NCBI GenBank assembly: GCA_036365515.1
Contig: CM070874.1
Location: 24,981,862-25,045,861 of the forward strand
Length of the DNA: 64,000 nucleotides
Origin: Torymus aiolomorphi
Lineage: Eukaryota; Arthropoda; Insecta; Hymenoptera; Torymidae
Direction: 5' to 3'
Shown: piece by piece, positions 23,437 to 35,454 of the stretch
Layout: each line of letters begins with the position of its first letter
Position numbering within the stretch: position 1 is the first letter of the stretch
Position numbers and translations under genes: made by a program
The notes under the pieces: model-generated
Told to the model about the DNA's origin: nothing
Databases searched by the model: none
Seen by the model: the letters and a program-made list of their open reading frames with translations, nothing else

Positions 23437-24003
23437 TATAAACAAAATTTAAATTTTCGATTGTTCATAAAAAAACAATAACTATTATATGTTATAATAT
23501 TATGTTTACATCAAAAAGTAATTGTACGATCATCATGAAAACTCAGATACATAATATCTATATCACATATAAAATTGTACAACTTAGTTTAAACTCAGTA
23601 TTGCTCTTTTTTCCACATACATTTTTTTTACTAATTCCCGAGGTGCCTAACAAAATTAGAATATATTTTTCAAAAAATCAAAAAATAAAGTGATTTTAAG
23701 ACACTTATGCATGTAAAAGTGTTATATGCATACAATATTAAAAAAACATGTTTAAAAATTAGAAGCACACCCTTATTATTACTATTTGGGATACATAAAA
23801 ACCATTAATAAAAGTTTATTTTATGGTATTTGGAAATTGAAATTAATTACGTTTCAAAATACTTGGCTTTCATTTATTGTATTTGTTATAGTATTTAAGA
23901 ATTCGTGAATTTATTGTGAGCAAGAAATTTTTTATATCATTGGAATATGTTAATTTTTGCTTTCTTTTGGGTGACTTCAAATTATAAATTATTTAGTGAA
24001 TCA
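23437..24003. other. AT-rich spacer
   Basis: Nothing recognised. The small plus-strand frame at 23502-23693 shows no known motif. Confidence 0.5.
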
Positions 24004-25088
24004 AATACAATGTTGTAACGCGTGCGCGAGTTAGGTAATTCGAGATTCGAATTACCCGCGCCGAGCAGGCATGCTCATCGGGGGCGCGAGCATCCTGACC
24101 GGATTAGAACGGTCTCGCAACGCATAATATGCCCGTCGCTTACCCGTGAAGCTGCTACGGCATTATAGGAGGCACGGCAGCCATCTTCGTGTCTGCCATC
24201 ACGCGCGAAACATCTCCTCCGTGTCTCTCGTGAGTTTACTTGTCCGCACCATCCTATCGTTTTTGTGAGACCCCGCGAGTGTAGTGGAGGAGCCGCAAAT
24301 AGTGGATGCGCGCACAAGAGAGACAGAGAGAGAGCGATACCGCGTAGCGTGTGCCCCGAACAGAACGAGACTGCGAGCGAGGAGCCGGCAGCCAGCCCGC
24401 CTGCCGACCCAATACAGCGAGCAAGAGAGAGAGAGAGAGAAAGAGAGCGCAACTGCTGTGCGAACGACAGGGAGCGAGAGAGAGTCGAGTGCACCGGCTG
24501 CTCCTTCCTAACGTAAGTTTTCTACTCTCCTCTCGCGGGTTTATTGTAAAGGCTCGCACGGAAATCGACCCGTGAAAGCTTTCTGTGCCGTGTACGTGCG
24601 GGTGTGTGTCAACCCGCCGTACTTTAACACCGCGCGCGAGAATAGTAGCTTCGCCGCGCGCCGTATTGTTCGCGCGTTTGAATATTAACCGTCGCGCGCG
24701 AACTAACAGTTTGTTTTAATAAGCACGTGCGTTGTGTATGTAAGTGCTATTGATTTTAATATACTGTGATATCTAGTTACTCGTCGCGTTGTTTATTACA
24801 ACCTGTCCTTCTCCCGGATACCGCCGCCTCCGCGGGAAAACGACTCCGCCGGTCGTTTTCATATCTGAGCGTAGCGGCCGCGCGCTTTACTCTTCGAGCG
24901 TGCGCTTTTCACTCAGCGATCCAATTAGTTGGAAAGCGAAGTTCACGTGCGATCTTCGCGTTGTTTTCGGGATTCCAGGAGCAGATCCCCGGGCAAGTCA
25001 TTTTAGTCTGACACCCGCGGCACCGTGTTCTAGGGTATCGCTGGCCTGTGGCTTGTTGGGATTTTCCCCCACTAGCCATTCCGTTACA
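24004..25088 (+). promoter_or_regulatory. GC-rich leader with possible 5' UTR intron
   Basis: An abrupt GC-rich, CpG-rich block precedes the peptidase-like frame. It contains a 10-bp hairpin (GGTAATTCGA/TCGAATTACC, 24034-24056) and a GAGAGA-rich stretch. A consensus splice donor GTAAGT lies at 24513-24518, and a pyrimidine-rich acceptor (TTTTCCCCCACTAG) ends at 25075, 14 bp before the ATG at 25089. An intron of about 563 bp in a 5' UTR is therefore plausible, as inference from splice-site sequence only. Overlapping short ORFs on both strands look like GC artefacts. Confidence 0.4.
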
Positions 25089-25956
25089 ATGTTAACAGAG
25101 GAAAAGAAACTTATCGTTTTGGGCATTGATCAATTTTTAGGTATTAAGAGCATGTTAACTGATGAACTAATATTTAAATTTAATAGAATTTTAAAATCTC
25201 ATACTCAGTTTCCGATGCAACCCACAATTTTCCTTCAACGGCCATATAATATAAGGCCTGTACAGCGCAATGCTGAATATATTAAAATTTTATTTACTGG
25301 GCCGAATGAATGTGGACACTGGATTTGAATGTATTATTGCAATGATATAATCCATATTTATGACAGCTTTAACCAAAACTGTTTAACTGAAGACCAAATG
25401 ATTTATATTAATAGGTTATTACCCAATAAATGATGACCTTAAAGTAACATTTGAAACAGTTCAGAATCAAGAAAATTTATATGACAGTGGAATATTTTCT
25501 ATAGCGTTTGGTATCTCTCTAATTTTCAATGTTTGCCCTTGTTGATTAATTTTTGATATTAAACTTATGAGAAAACACTTATTAGAATTATATAATACTT
25601 GTACGTTGACAATGTTTCCGGTTTATAAAAATCATTTTAATGATAATTTATTTATTTCTAATCATACTCCATTGATTCAAAATATTATTCAGAAACAGCA
25701 ATTTTTTACTATTCCGGTTAATTTTGATAATGTTAATTTTGAGATTCTTGAACAAAATAAAATTAATTATTTTGCTAGCGAACAACACTTATTATTTCAA
25801 CGATATAATGTTACCAAAAAAGATTTACTAATAGAAACTCATAACACTTCTTTGGATAATTTGCAACGAGGCATCTTCAATGATACCTTAAAGAAAAAAT
25901 CGTATACTACCACTACAAAAAAAGAAATGAATGCAATAATAAATGTAATGCAATAG
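25089..25956 (+). pseudogene. Ulp1/C48-like cysteine peptidase, inactivated
   Basis: ATG at 25089 opens a frame leading to the catalytic-His motif ECGHWI and, after a TGA at 25326, the Asp-box equivalent HIYDSF. A +1 shift near 25415 restores ...INDDLKVTFETVQNQENLYDSG, where families of this fold have Q..n..DCG; the nucleophile Cys is Ser here. After another stop (25543) the frame continues FDIKLMRKHLLELYNTCTLTMFP, the usual MR.HL tail, to 25956. Such peptidases deconjugate SUMO-like modifiers and are also carried by several DNA transposon groups. His and Asp are kept, Cys lost; the assignment rests on motif order and is moderately secure. Confidence 0.6.
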
Positions 25957-25993
25957 ATTTATGTATTCGTAAAAGAAAGGATCTTGATGATTT

Positions 25994-26150
25994 TAATAAC
26001 TAGGGGGGCTGCATCCCCCTGCGAGCCTTCGGCACGCCAGCCTCCCCGCTCCCACGTACACCTGCTCATCGCTTCGCTCGACGCCCCCCCCTCCTTATGT
26101 AAAAACTTCGTTTTCACATAATAGGCACGACCGCAATGCTTAGGAGAACC
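25994..26150. repeat. Hairpin-rich GC tail
   Basis: GGGGGCTGCATCCCCC hairpin, GCGAGCCTTCGGC..GC fold, and TATGTAAAAACTTCGTTTTC with ACATA forming a near-perfect stem around a TTCG loop. It follows the peptidase pseudogene and may be the end of the element carrying it. Confidence 0.5.
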
Positions 26151-26263
26151 TTATACTTTTATTATTGCAAAAATTGTAATTCTTTATCGTTTTCATCATT
26201 TCAAATAAACATAAATACATCTGCAGTAAAATTTGAATAATAATTATCCATTTACTTTTACAC

Positions 26264-26703
26264 TGTAACGGGGTAAAAGCTGTCCTCGGTGCGCTATATC
26301 TCAAAGCAAACTTGCCGATGAACGGCGCAGCAATAGACAGGCGCGAGCACGGGTTCGTGCAAACCCTCGGCGATTAGCAGCCCGTCAGCTCCGCGCTGTT
26401 GCTCGCCGTCGGCTGCTTCCAGCAGCAGCCGCACCTTTTCGACCCGTTACAACCCGCGACTTCGTCGTCGCGCTCTCTCTCGAGCGTGCTGCCCCAGCTG
26501 TTCAGTTATCACGCGAGTACTGCGTACTCGCGACCGCGGAGGCCGGCGGTATTCATCACCGTGCCACCGAATTAGGAATTGGAATCAGGTACGCGAAATA
26601 GAATATGCGAGCAAGTAAAATCAAAGCAACAATTGTCTTTATTGCCCCCTGAAGCGACTTGCTAATTACACACGCGGCGCATGATATAAGTACGCGCCGC
26701 ACA
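26264..26703 (+). repeat. LTR-like sequence (~440 bp), plus orientation
   Basis: Starts TGTAACGGGGTAAAA and ends GCGCCGCACA, i.e. 5' TG and 3' CA, followed by GTGGTGCCGATCG, which could be a primer-binding site. A homologous sequence in the opposite orientation ends at 33293. Shared blocks include GCCGATGAACGGCGCAGCA, GACTTCGTCGTCG and GCCACCGAAT.AGGAA. No gag/pol is seen between them. Could be solo LTRs of one family inserted in opposite orientations, or terminal inverted repeats. Confidence 0.5.
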
Positions 26704-26938
26704 GTGGTGCCGATCGATGCAAAAGTGATGAAAATTCGTGCTTTAGTACAATAAGGCTCAACAAATTTTTATAAAATACGTTTTGGGTTCGTGAAGTAAT
26801 TTCCTGCGATAAATCGTTTCCCTCATGGCTGTAGCATTGCTCTTTTTTTAGTAAGGAATACGTTAAATGCCGTTTTTTTGGAGTTTATTTATTTTATTTT
26901 TTTTTGTTTTTAAGTAGGATTAATTTTTTTTTTGTTTT
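26704..26938. other. AT-rich spacer
   Basis: Poly-T-rich. TAAGTAGGATTAATTTTTTT is duplicated at about 26911 and 26939. Confidence 0.5.
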
Positions 26939-27094
26939 TAAGTAGGATTAATTTTTTTTTTGTTTTATAATAAGTGCCCATTTTTTATAAATATAATTTT
27001 TTTCAAATAACTGCATAAGTCCTAGAATTTTGAAAAAAATTATATTTATAAAAAATGGGCGCTTATTATAAAACAAATAAATTAATCCTACTTA
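26939..27094. mobile_element. Small inverted-repeat element (MITE-like), 156 bp
   Basis: Nearly perfect ~70-bp arms: TAAGTAGGATTAATT...TTTTATAATAAG.GCCCATTTTTTATAAATATAATTTTTTT and the complement, around a ~25-nt loop. No ORF. Confidence 0.8.
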
Positions 27095-27194
27095 TTCGCG
27101 GGGGAAGCGCGCGCTCGCCTGGCCAGGAATTACCTCCTCAGTAGTCTCGGCGTGGAGGCGGGCGCCGGTGCTGGCTTGCGCGCCTCTTGCGTCT

Positions 27195-27443
<249 letters not shown>

Positions 27444-27639
27444 GACAGGTTGACTCGGCCGCAGCTAGCCGTCAGCCGTGTCCCCGACCTGCGTGCCTTG
27501 CCTCTTTCTCTCTCTCTCGCTCCCGCGAGTCAGCTCGGCCGTAGCTCCTCTCGGCCGCATCGTGCTCACTCTCTCTCTTCTCGCGCTGCACCGCAGCTCT
27601 CGCTCTCGCACTCTTCATGTTAAGGTCATATAACTCATG

Positions 27640-28110
27640 AAAACTTAATTAATGGAAAAAATGTAATGAAGGATAGTTACCCCTAAATATATTATTTCTT
27701 CAAAAACCTCGATATTTAAACTTTACTTTTCAATATTCTTTCAAATAGAATACGTTATTAAAAAATATACGACATACTAATATTTTTGTAGCTGAAAATC
27801 GCTTAAAAAACTAAGAATTTGCTCTTTTTAAAATACGGGTTGCAATCCTTAAAATTGAAAATGGTGCAGTTTCATAGTCTTTTTTATTCTAAATATTTTG
27901 ACGTTGGTTTTATGAAGATATCTTTATTCGTTTATGAAATATTCCAAAAAAACGATTTTCGGGGGTGAACTTTAGGGGTAAATTTTACCCCCTAAAAGTG
28001 AATATCGGCCGATAAAAAAAATACGTATATTCTTATTTTGCTAAGTACTATAACATATTGCAATATTATCAAAATCGGCGACTGACACTTGGGGAACCTT
28101 CCTTGTAAGT
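27640..28110 (-). repeat. Diverged copy of the 10-kb dispersed repeat
   Basis: In reverse orientation: GATAAAAAAAATACGTAT, GGGGGTGAACTTTAGGGG and a tail AATCGGCGACTGACACTT corresponding to the start of the unit at 10024. Confidence 0.5.
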
Positions 28111-28384
28111 ACCTACAGCGGAAAAACACATGGGACTCGCGTGATCGCGAGCGCACCCTGTGTATAAGATATATTTATATAAGATATGGATAGCGCGCGT
28201 TTTCTGCTACTCTATAGTGAGTAGTGCTCATGCGGCGTGCCGTTGCGCGCACGTGTCCATGGTGTATTAGTATGTGATGTCAATAATCGCATCGCCTGGC
28301 TCCCGGCATCCCCAGCGATGACAGCGGCTGCTGTAGTATGCTACCCTGGTGAATGTCATCCCTTTTATCTTGTTCGCCGATTAA
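28111..28384. other. Unique-looking spacer ending at a TTAA target
   Basis: Mixed composition, no ORF of note. Its last four bases (28381-28384) are the left TTAA of the next element. Confidence 0.5.
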
Positions 28385-29855
28385 CCCATTAATGCGCAAA
28401 ATGCTAAATTTGGACATGAAACTTCGAGTCCACTGTGCTGTTAGAAAAACAAATCCATTTTTGTTCAAAATCCTATATAAGGGGTTTTCGGGGATGCTCT
28501 TTCAGAATCTGACACTTATTTTGTAAAAAAAAATCAAAATCATTATTTTTTTTGCATTTAAAAAAAAAAAGTCACGAATTTTTAACGTTTTTTTTTTTAA
28601 ATAAATTTTTACTAACGTTGCTGCATTCAAATAAGCAAATTATTGCCAGAAATCGCGTCCTCGATGTCTGAGGTTTTCAAAACTCTGGTTGAGAAATTTT
28701 TTTTCCCCCTTAGTTTTTCCAAAATGGCGGTTTCTGTGAAACAGCATGACCTTAAATTTCATGATTTTTTTTCTTGACAGCTTTGAATCTTACGAAAAAA
28801 ATTTATAGAACAAAAAATGTTTAGAATCGTCCAAAAAACGTGTGAATTCTTTCAAAAATTTTTGAGCCATTTTAGAATTTTTCAAAAATAGGCCATTTTA
28901 AAGAATTTGAAATTCACTCAAAAACTTCTGGAAAAATTTATAAATATTCTTTAGATGATTCCGAGAACTTTTTGTTCTATAACTTTTTTTCGTAAAGCTG
29001 ATGCTTTTCAATAAAAAAATTATCAAAGTATTTATTACGTAATGGATAAAAGGTTACAATGGTTTGAAGACAGGGCATAATCGTCATTTCATTACTTCAA
29101 ATTATTCAACGTTGTATGCTTCATATAAAAATACCCAAAATAGAAAACAACATTCTAAAAAGAAAAAAAAATTAAAAAATAATAAAAAAATAAAAAAAAA
29201 ATAAAAAAAAACAAAAAAAAACAAAAAAAAAACAAAAAAAAAAAAACGATTCTCTGTTATCGTCTACCTCCTCGTGGTGAGAACTGGGCAACGCTGTATC
29301 ATATTATATACGTATAGTGGCAAAGTGACGATTATACTGTTATCAAACCGAAAAATACTTTGATAATTTTTTTATTGAAAAGCATTAGCTTTACGAAAAA
29401 AGTTATGGAACAAAAAGTGCTCAGAATTATCTAAAGAATATTTATAAATTTTTCCAGAAGTTTTTGAGTGAATTTCAAATTTTTCAAAATGACCTATTTT
29501 TGAAAAATTCTAAAATGGCTCAAAAATTTTTGAAAAAATTCACACATGTTTTTTGGATGATTCTAAACATTTTTTGTTCTATAACTTTTTTCCATAAGGT
29601 TCAAAGCTGTCAAGAAAAAGAATCATGAAGTTTAAGGTCATGCTGTTTCACAAAAACCGCCATTTTGGAAAAACTAAGGGGGAAAAAAGTTCTCAACTAG
29701 GGGTTTGAAAACCTCAGACATCGAGGACGCGATTTCTGGCAATAATTTGCTTATTTGAATGCAGCAACGTTAGTAAAAATTGATTTAAAAAAAAAAAACT
29801 TTAAAACGTGGGTCGAAGTTTCATGTCCAAATTTAGCGTTTTGCGCATTAATGGG
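28385..29855. mobile_element. piggyBac-like foldback element, TTAA-flanked, 1471 bp
   Basis: Starts CCCATTAATGCGCAAAA and ends TTTTGCGCATTAATGGG, flanked on both sides by TTAA (28381-28384 and 29856-29859). The arms are inverted repeats of about 660-680 bp, sharing for example CGCGATTTCTGGCAATAATT and CAACGTTAGTAAAAATT as complement. The central ~300-bp region is A-rich with no ORF. TTAA duplication plus CCC..GGG termini is the piggyBac signature; no transposase is present, so it is non-autonomous. Confidence 0.85.
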
Positions 29856-29859
29856 TTAA

Positions 29860-30520
29860 CGATGATTCGTCAGAGATGGGAAGGCAGTGTGTCAACGTCG
29901 AGAGCAGATTCAGTAAACCCTTTCTCGGTCCTAACCTCTCTGATGGATGAGCGGTGGTACTTTCTCTTGTTGCAGGTATCTGTAGCAGCGAGAGTAGTGT
30001 AAACGACGGGCACTGCTGCAGACTGTTTCTTGGGTGTGGAAATATTGTCTGGCTCATCTATTTATTAATTATATGTGGTTTTTAGGTGCTCAACTTTCCT
30101 TGTTTGGCTCTTATACTAGTGACTACATGTACAGTTAATCTGCTACTTATGTCTTCAGCGACTCTCAGGGTGGAGCTGTTTCTAGCAATGGAACAACGGT
30201 TGAAGGTCTCCATCAGTCCTTCCCCTTTAGTGGTTACAGGTAGCTGGTACAGCGAGTGAACAACATCCATTGCTGCAGACTTCTCATTTGCATGGTATGT
30301 TTTTTGTGTCATCTATTTATTAGTCGTATGTGATTTTTAGGAACTCAACTCTTCTCGGTTGTCCCCCAGAATAGGGATTGATCTGCTGTTCATGTGTTTT
30401 GTTGATCCCTAGGCTGAGGCAGTCCCTGATATGGAGACACAATTGAAGGTCTCTGCCAGTACCTTCCTTTTAGGTGGTATGGTTACTGACGTAGTGGATA
30501 ACTGTTAGATGATTCTCAGC
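29860..30520 (+). repeat. Imperfect tandem duplication (~255 bp x 2)
   Basis: CTGCTGCAGACT..TCATCTATTTATTA..ATGTG.TTTTTAGG.....CTCAAC occurs near 30015-30095 and again near 30270-30350, followed each time by GAAGGTCTC..CAGT.CCTTCC. No convincing ORF on either strand. Confidence 0.55.
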
Positions 30521-31129
30521 AGACTGGCATCCATGGAGTAGTGCTAACCTACACCGTCCGGCCCTATTTTGCTGCTTCTGCAGCTCTAAGTGATCTTCGA
30601 GTTTTAGTGCTTTAGAGTGTGAGGGGATAGGTCACAGGAACTGGGGGGATATCATGAAAATGCTGTGTGGGTGCTTCAATGCGATACGGGTAGGTAGTTG
30701 TGCCTGGTAATATTAGCTCGTCTAGTTAATTTCTAAGTTTAGTCAGGGTGTAAGAACTCGTTTCAGGGCATTTGTTGTATTAAAATACATCATTATGTAT
30801 TTCGCAGATTTCTGCCCAGTGAGACTTGCCTATTTAATAGTTTTCTATACAGTATAAGACTGACAGAGTCAGCTGGAACATTGCATTTTTTATGCATTGA
30901 AATTTACCATATTACAGAATTTATATAGCACATACATTGCACAAAAGTTTTTTTTTGTAAATATGATATTACTTTAACATGTACTTATATAATATTACAC
31001 AATTTTGATTCTTTTAGTTCAATCACTTAGGTTCTGGGAACATAGTTAATAGATTAAGCTCTGTAATCGTATATTAAATTTCTTAAATTTGTTGTCAAAA
31101 CAGTAACCTAACATAATTATATATTTTTA
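30521..31129. other. Spacer, nothing recognised
   Basis: Moderate GC then AT-rich sequence with no ORF or shared repeat seen. Confidence 0.5.
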
Positions 31130-31735
31130 CCAACCCAATTTATATACATTTTTCTAATTTTAATTCTACTATATTGTAAGTTCTCTAGATCATTTGACAA
31201 TGAATTGTAGGTGCTGACAGCTTCTATGTAACAGTTTCTGTTAGTTATTCTTTTACATTTTTTTATTGGTATCTGTACACTTCTATTTCTTATATTAATA
31301 GTTTTTCTCTGATATTTAGTTTCTCATAATGATAGAAAATGGACTGAAAAGAAAAAAATTATTTAATATTTAAAGGGCATTCTTCAATCACAAAAGTATT
31401 TTTTTATTTAATTTTAAAGATTTTATTTTTTAGATTATTTAATGGTCTTAGACTATTCACATAGATATAAAGCACCCCAAGCTATTATCCCATAATTTTT
31501 AACACTATCGGAAAGAGTAAAATGTCAACAGTGTTTTAGTTTGCACAGTATTTGTCTTTTTGCAGAAAACAGGGAAATAGATATTTCGTTTCTTTAATTA
31601 TTCTTCTAATGTTTTTATACCATTGAATATTGTAATCAAATGTGATTTTGTATCTTTTTATTATGTTTTTGTAATTATAATGTCTTTGGAATTTTATATC
31701 GATTTTTCCGATCTTATTTGAGAGACCGTCGGCAA
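31130..31735 (-). pseudogene. LINE reverse transcriptase, C-terminal thumb fragment
   Basis: On the minus strand: KYKITFDYNIQWYKNIRRII (compare YLG..FD..L.W..HI in LINEs), then KETKYLFPCF, then in shifted frames YGIIAWGALY, then a tail IRNRSVQIPIKKCKRITNRN and YIEAVSTYNSLSNDLENLQY. This order is typical of the region after the RT palm in Jockey/CR1-type elements. Multiple stops and shifts; the catalytic YADD is not present. It abuts the GC-rich block at about 31735. Confidence 0.65.
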
Positions 31736-31739
31736 ACGG

Positions 31740-32800
31740 GTTCCTCTGCCGACGACACGCAGTGAACTCTGATGAGTCGGGTACGGAGCGAGGAAGACAA
31801 GTCCTTCCATCGTACGAACCAGCGGAAGGGGAGCTTTCCCCCTGGAACAACGAGACATCCCCTTCAAGAAATGAAGGAGCCGTTCGAGTATGAGAGATCG
31901 CGACGGCCGAAGGATCGACCGGTGAAGAGTGACCCACCGAAAGCCGGAGCAACGAACGTCATGCGATCAGGTCAAAGCGTTACCGGTAACGCACACGCGG
32001 ATCGGTTCGCGTCGCGATACGGACGGCAGGAGGAGGAAACGCGGAAGTTCCGAGGGCAACGACGAAAAGAGGAAGGTAAAACGGTTCGGGGCAGGAAAGG
32101 ACCAACGTTCGAGACCTGCGATATCTTTCCGGGGAGGTAGCCGACGCGCCCCCGTGTAAGAGTTTCAAGCATGCAGAGCCGACTATCCAGCTTGGAGAAG
32201 GCAAGGCCTACGATTTCGGCATGAGATTTCACGAATTTAGACTGGCTTGTCCCGTGGCCATGAGATATTGGTGAAAAACGAAGTCTTGCGCCAGGGAACG
32301 TCGCTCGCAGATTTCCACATAAGTTTTGCACGCACCGTCCTCGTGGTTCTCCGGGGACTTTCGCGAGTGCTATGTGTAATCGCACCCCCGCTGCCGTGGA
32401 GGCGCTGTATAAAGAGCCCGCCGTCGACGAAGACGGCGAGAGGTGCAACGACAGACAACGAGTGTTAGAGTGACGATGAGAGGACGAGTGGAAATTGAGT
32501 GACGGCGGCAGGGCAGCAGACGACGCCGTGGCAGGAGTTGGCGCGACAAGCATCCGTTCCAGCCGGTAGACGAGAGAAATAGGGAGAGAGAGCATAGCAG
32601 CCCAGACGAGAGAGAGAGAGGGAGGGAGAGTAGCCGCGCGGCAGAAACTGCCGCGAGAGAGCCGCCCCACTCCGCCTGCTCCTATGCTCCGCGATGAGTA
32701 AGAGAAAGAAAGAGAGATAGAACGAGACGAAGAGAAGAGCGAGGTAAGCCTGGCCAGGCGAAATCGCGCTTCCTCCGCGGATGACGAACGTCCGGGAGTG
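31740..32800 (+). other. GC-rich block, possible LTR-retroelement 3' remnant with TATA box
   Basis: A plus-strand frame (31772-32140, 122 codons, Arg/Lys-rich, ending GPTFETCDIFPGR) is followed by a purine-rich run GGGGAGG at about 32131 and, at 32152, TGTAAGAG. A TATAAA box is at 32408. This would fit the end of a pol frame, a polypurine tract and a 3' LTR, but no integrase or RT motif is visible, so this is only a suggestion. The 279-codon minus-strand frame here is Ser/Arg-rich and looks like a GC artefact. Confidence 0.3.
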
Positions 32801-32879
32801 GATACGGACAAGCGGACGAGGCCAGCCGATGCGCGCGCGAGAGTCGATCGTGCACGGCGATTGGCCGACGTCGGTACGG

Positions 32880-33293
32880 GCCGCTTTTACGCGCTTAGTG
32901 TGAGCAGCGCGTGTCTTCGCGGTTTTGAACCCAAAGAGGCAGTAAAGAATTTGCTATTTCTACTTGTTCGCGGATTATTTCACGCATCCCCATCCCATTA
33001 CATTTCCTTATTCGGTGGCAAGGCGCAACGAACACGTAGTACTTGCGTATAGCTGAACAGTTGGGATAGCACACCCAATAGAGAGAGCACGACGACGAAG
33101 TCACGCGTTGCAACGGAGGTAAGGGCGGCTGCTGTTGAAAGCAGCTGACGGCGAGCAGCGGCACAGGGCTGACAGGCATCCGATCGCCGCGGGTTTGCAC
33201 GAAACAGTGCTCGAGCACTATACCTGCTGCGCCGTTCATCGGCAATTCCGCTTTGACAGATTATGCGACACGGACAATATTTACCCCGTTACA
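32880..33293 (-). repeat. LTR-like sequence, minus orientation
   Basis: Complement begins at 33293 with TGTAACGGGGTAAA and matches 26264-26640 block by block; the inner end is less clear. Together with the plus copy it brackets about 7 kb. Confidence 0.5.
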
Positions 33294-33299
33294 AGAGCT

Positions 33300-33862
33300 A
33301 ATGACGAAAATTGACTAAAATATGCGTTAATTACACTACCATCTAGATATTGATCAATATCTAGTAAGGCGATACAATCGTCCTGAAATTTGGCACAGAT
33401 GTAGCTTTTATATATCTGCTGATCGAGTTCGTTGCCCAAAAAAATCGGTCCATTACGAAAAAAGAGGTTTGAGATTAAAAATTTTTTTTTTTAATTTTTG
33501 AATCGCATTTTTTCAGAGAATACTTGATTTATTGACTTAAAATTTTAATCACTTATTAAGCTTATAGAAGATTATATTTGGTTAAAATTTCAAGAGATTT
33601 TGTTTAGGCCCCTTTCTTTATCTCTTTTTAATCTCAATTTTTTTTAAACTTGGTGGTCTGTCAAAGCTTTTTTTAAAATAGGTACGTAATATACTATTTT
33701 GCAAGAAACTGGTATAAGACGCATCGGTTCTAAGTATTATTGAAATTCTTTAGCATTCCTTTTTATGAAAAATGTATTTTTAGAATTTCAATTTTTAATT
33801 AGGAAACTATGAATTAGTTTGAGGAAGCTAAGTGCCAAAGAATTGGCAGCGGTTTTTTTAAA
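33300..33862 (+). repeat. Repeat R, copy 3 (3' part)
   Basis: Shares TTTTTCAGAGAATA, TTATATTTGGTTAAAATTTCAA and the terminal GAGGAAGCTA..TGCCAA.GAATTGGCAGCGG (hairpin at 33833-33848) with 49750-49940. The 5' part and the microsatellite are missing. Confidence 0.6.
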
Positions 33863-33865
33863 ATG

Positions 33866-35238
33866 TTACACTGCTTCATCAGTAAAATAAATGACATTTT
33901 TAACAGGATCAAAAGATTTTTTAAGGTAATTAATTATAATTTCTTGGATTAAGTAAACGGCTATGGTATCATGAATTAAATTATCTGAAAAAACTACAAT
34001 GCTTTTGTGTTCAATTTTGGAATCTGATTCTCTATAGTAAATGACTATTGTCACCAAACTGCATTGATTATTGTTATAGTGGAAAGCTTGTGCTGCGTCT
34101 TGTGTAATACAAGCATAGTTTTCTGAAAAAACTAGGGAAATTAAAAATTCTCCTTTACATAAGGATTCTTTCAAGATTTTAAAATAAGATGCCTATTGTT
34201 TGGAGATGAAAGAATGAGTCTTGAGTTTATGCAAAAGAGGAAAAAAGATGTCTATAAATGATGAATTAGAAACAGTTTGAGTTTGTAATGTCGATCTGAC
34301 AGTTATTTACCATATCTGAAATTTAATTTCATTAACGTCAGAGTTCTCAAGAAATACTTCTAAATCTTTTTCTAGTGATTCAACACCGGGACAATTAGAG
34401 CACTCATTTAAATAACACTTTGTTATTGAATTTTTTATTTACTATTTGAGCTATGCAATCCTTGTAAGTATTCATTTTATCAAAAACGCATACTGAGTTT
34501 CTTAAGCTAGCTAACAAAAGTTTGACATTTTGGAGGTAGACGCATACACAAACTGAATGAGTGCCACTAGCACCGGCTAAAACGCAATGTTGAAGACGAT
34601 ATTCCGCAAATTTAGTGAAACCAATTTTCGAATTGTGATATATTTCTTTATATTTTATGTATAGTTCTCTCAGATTATACAAAACAAGTCTTTTCTGCAT
34701 GTAGTTTTTTGATCCATCTTCATTTTTTATGCACTTACTATCTTTGTAGCCTGGCATAATTCTACTGTTATCATCACTTTCATAAAACAGTCTTACTTGA
34801 TCTACAGTATCGCTTGATAATTTTTTATTTCCCCTTTTGTCAACTAAAAGAGACTCATCATTATGTAGTAATTTAGATTTAGTAGCCAGTCGACGAGAAG
34901 AATTTTAAAATTCAGCAATTTTACGAGAGCTCCAATTCTTTGAAAGTAATTGCATGTGGATGAATTTTTCTTTTTTTGTTACATTTTCATTATTAAAAAA
35001 TTTTTTCAAATTAGAAATTATTTCATATTTCATAACAATCATTTATCGAAACTTCATTTTCGTCTTTACTCTCGGCAATAAATTGTATCCTGCAAGAATA
35101 ACATATTTTATCTCTATCTTTCAAAAACGGAAAACGTGTCTTCATTTCTACTGAAACTAATCTCAGATTATGTGAATGTTTTGCTTCATTGTAATTATTA
35201 AAACAACGATGAAAATTCATGATAAATAGGAGTATCAA
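33866..35238 (-). pseudogene. Transposase-like protein of element Z, copy 1 (decayed)
   Basis: Three minus-strand pieces in the expected order. 35023-35238 holds LKDRDKICYSCRIQF, a possible zinc-binding CxxC. 34404-34757 holds KRLVLYNLRELYIKYKE, CVLAGASGTHSVCVCVYLQNVKLLL. 33866-34174 holds FSENYACITQDAAQAFHYNNNQ, IEHKSIVVFSDNLIHDTI and NVIYFTDEAV. The spaced acidic motifs (FSEN, YFTDE) suggest a DDE-type nuclease. I recognise this as a recurrent uncharacterised metazoan mobile-element protein but cannot assign a superfamily. Copy 2 at 53616-54340 adds an HRENGCDGIGAFVK motif. Confidence 0.55.
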
Positions 35239-35454
35239 AAAATAATTGTAATAATAATTTTATTAATTATTTGTAGAAATATAATAAGGAAGAATACAGT
35301 GGGCTTATAAAACTTTGAAGTCGCTTCTTTGGGTATGGACAGCTGATCTGTCCATACCCTGTAGCAGATCTGTTCAATCCCTCTAGTGATGAAAAAACGA
35401 ACGAAAATTACACACATCCGCGTGTACCACATTAACAGCGCATTGCATCGCAGC
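35239..35454. other. Short spacer between Z ORF and its repeat
   Basis: Contains a small inverted repeat around GGGTATGGACAGCTGATCTG / TGTCCATACCC (about 35332-35362). No ORF. Confidence 0.45.

Noticed and set aside
24265..24575. Overlapping short ORFs in the GC-rich leader
   Set aside because: Open in several frames on both strands because of GAGA repeats and high GC; no conserved motif.
31972..32811. 279-codon minus-strand frame
   Set aside because: Ser/Arg/Pro-rich with no motif, in a GC-rich block where stop codons are rare; opposed by several other open frames.
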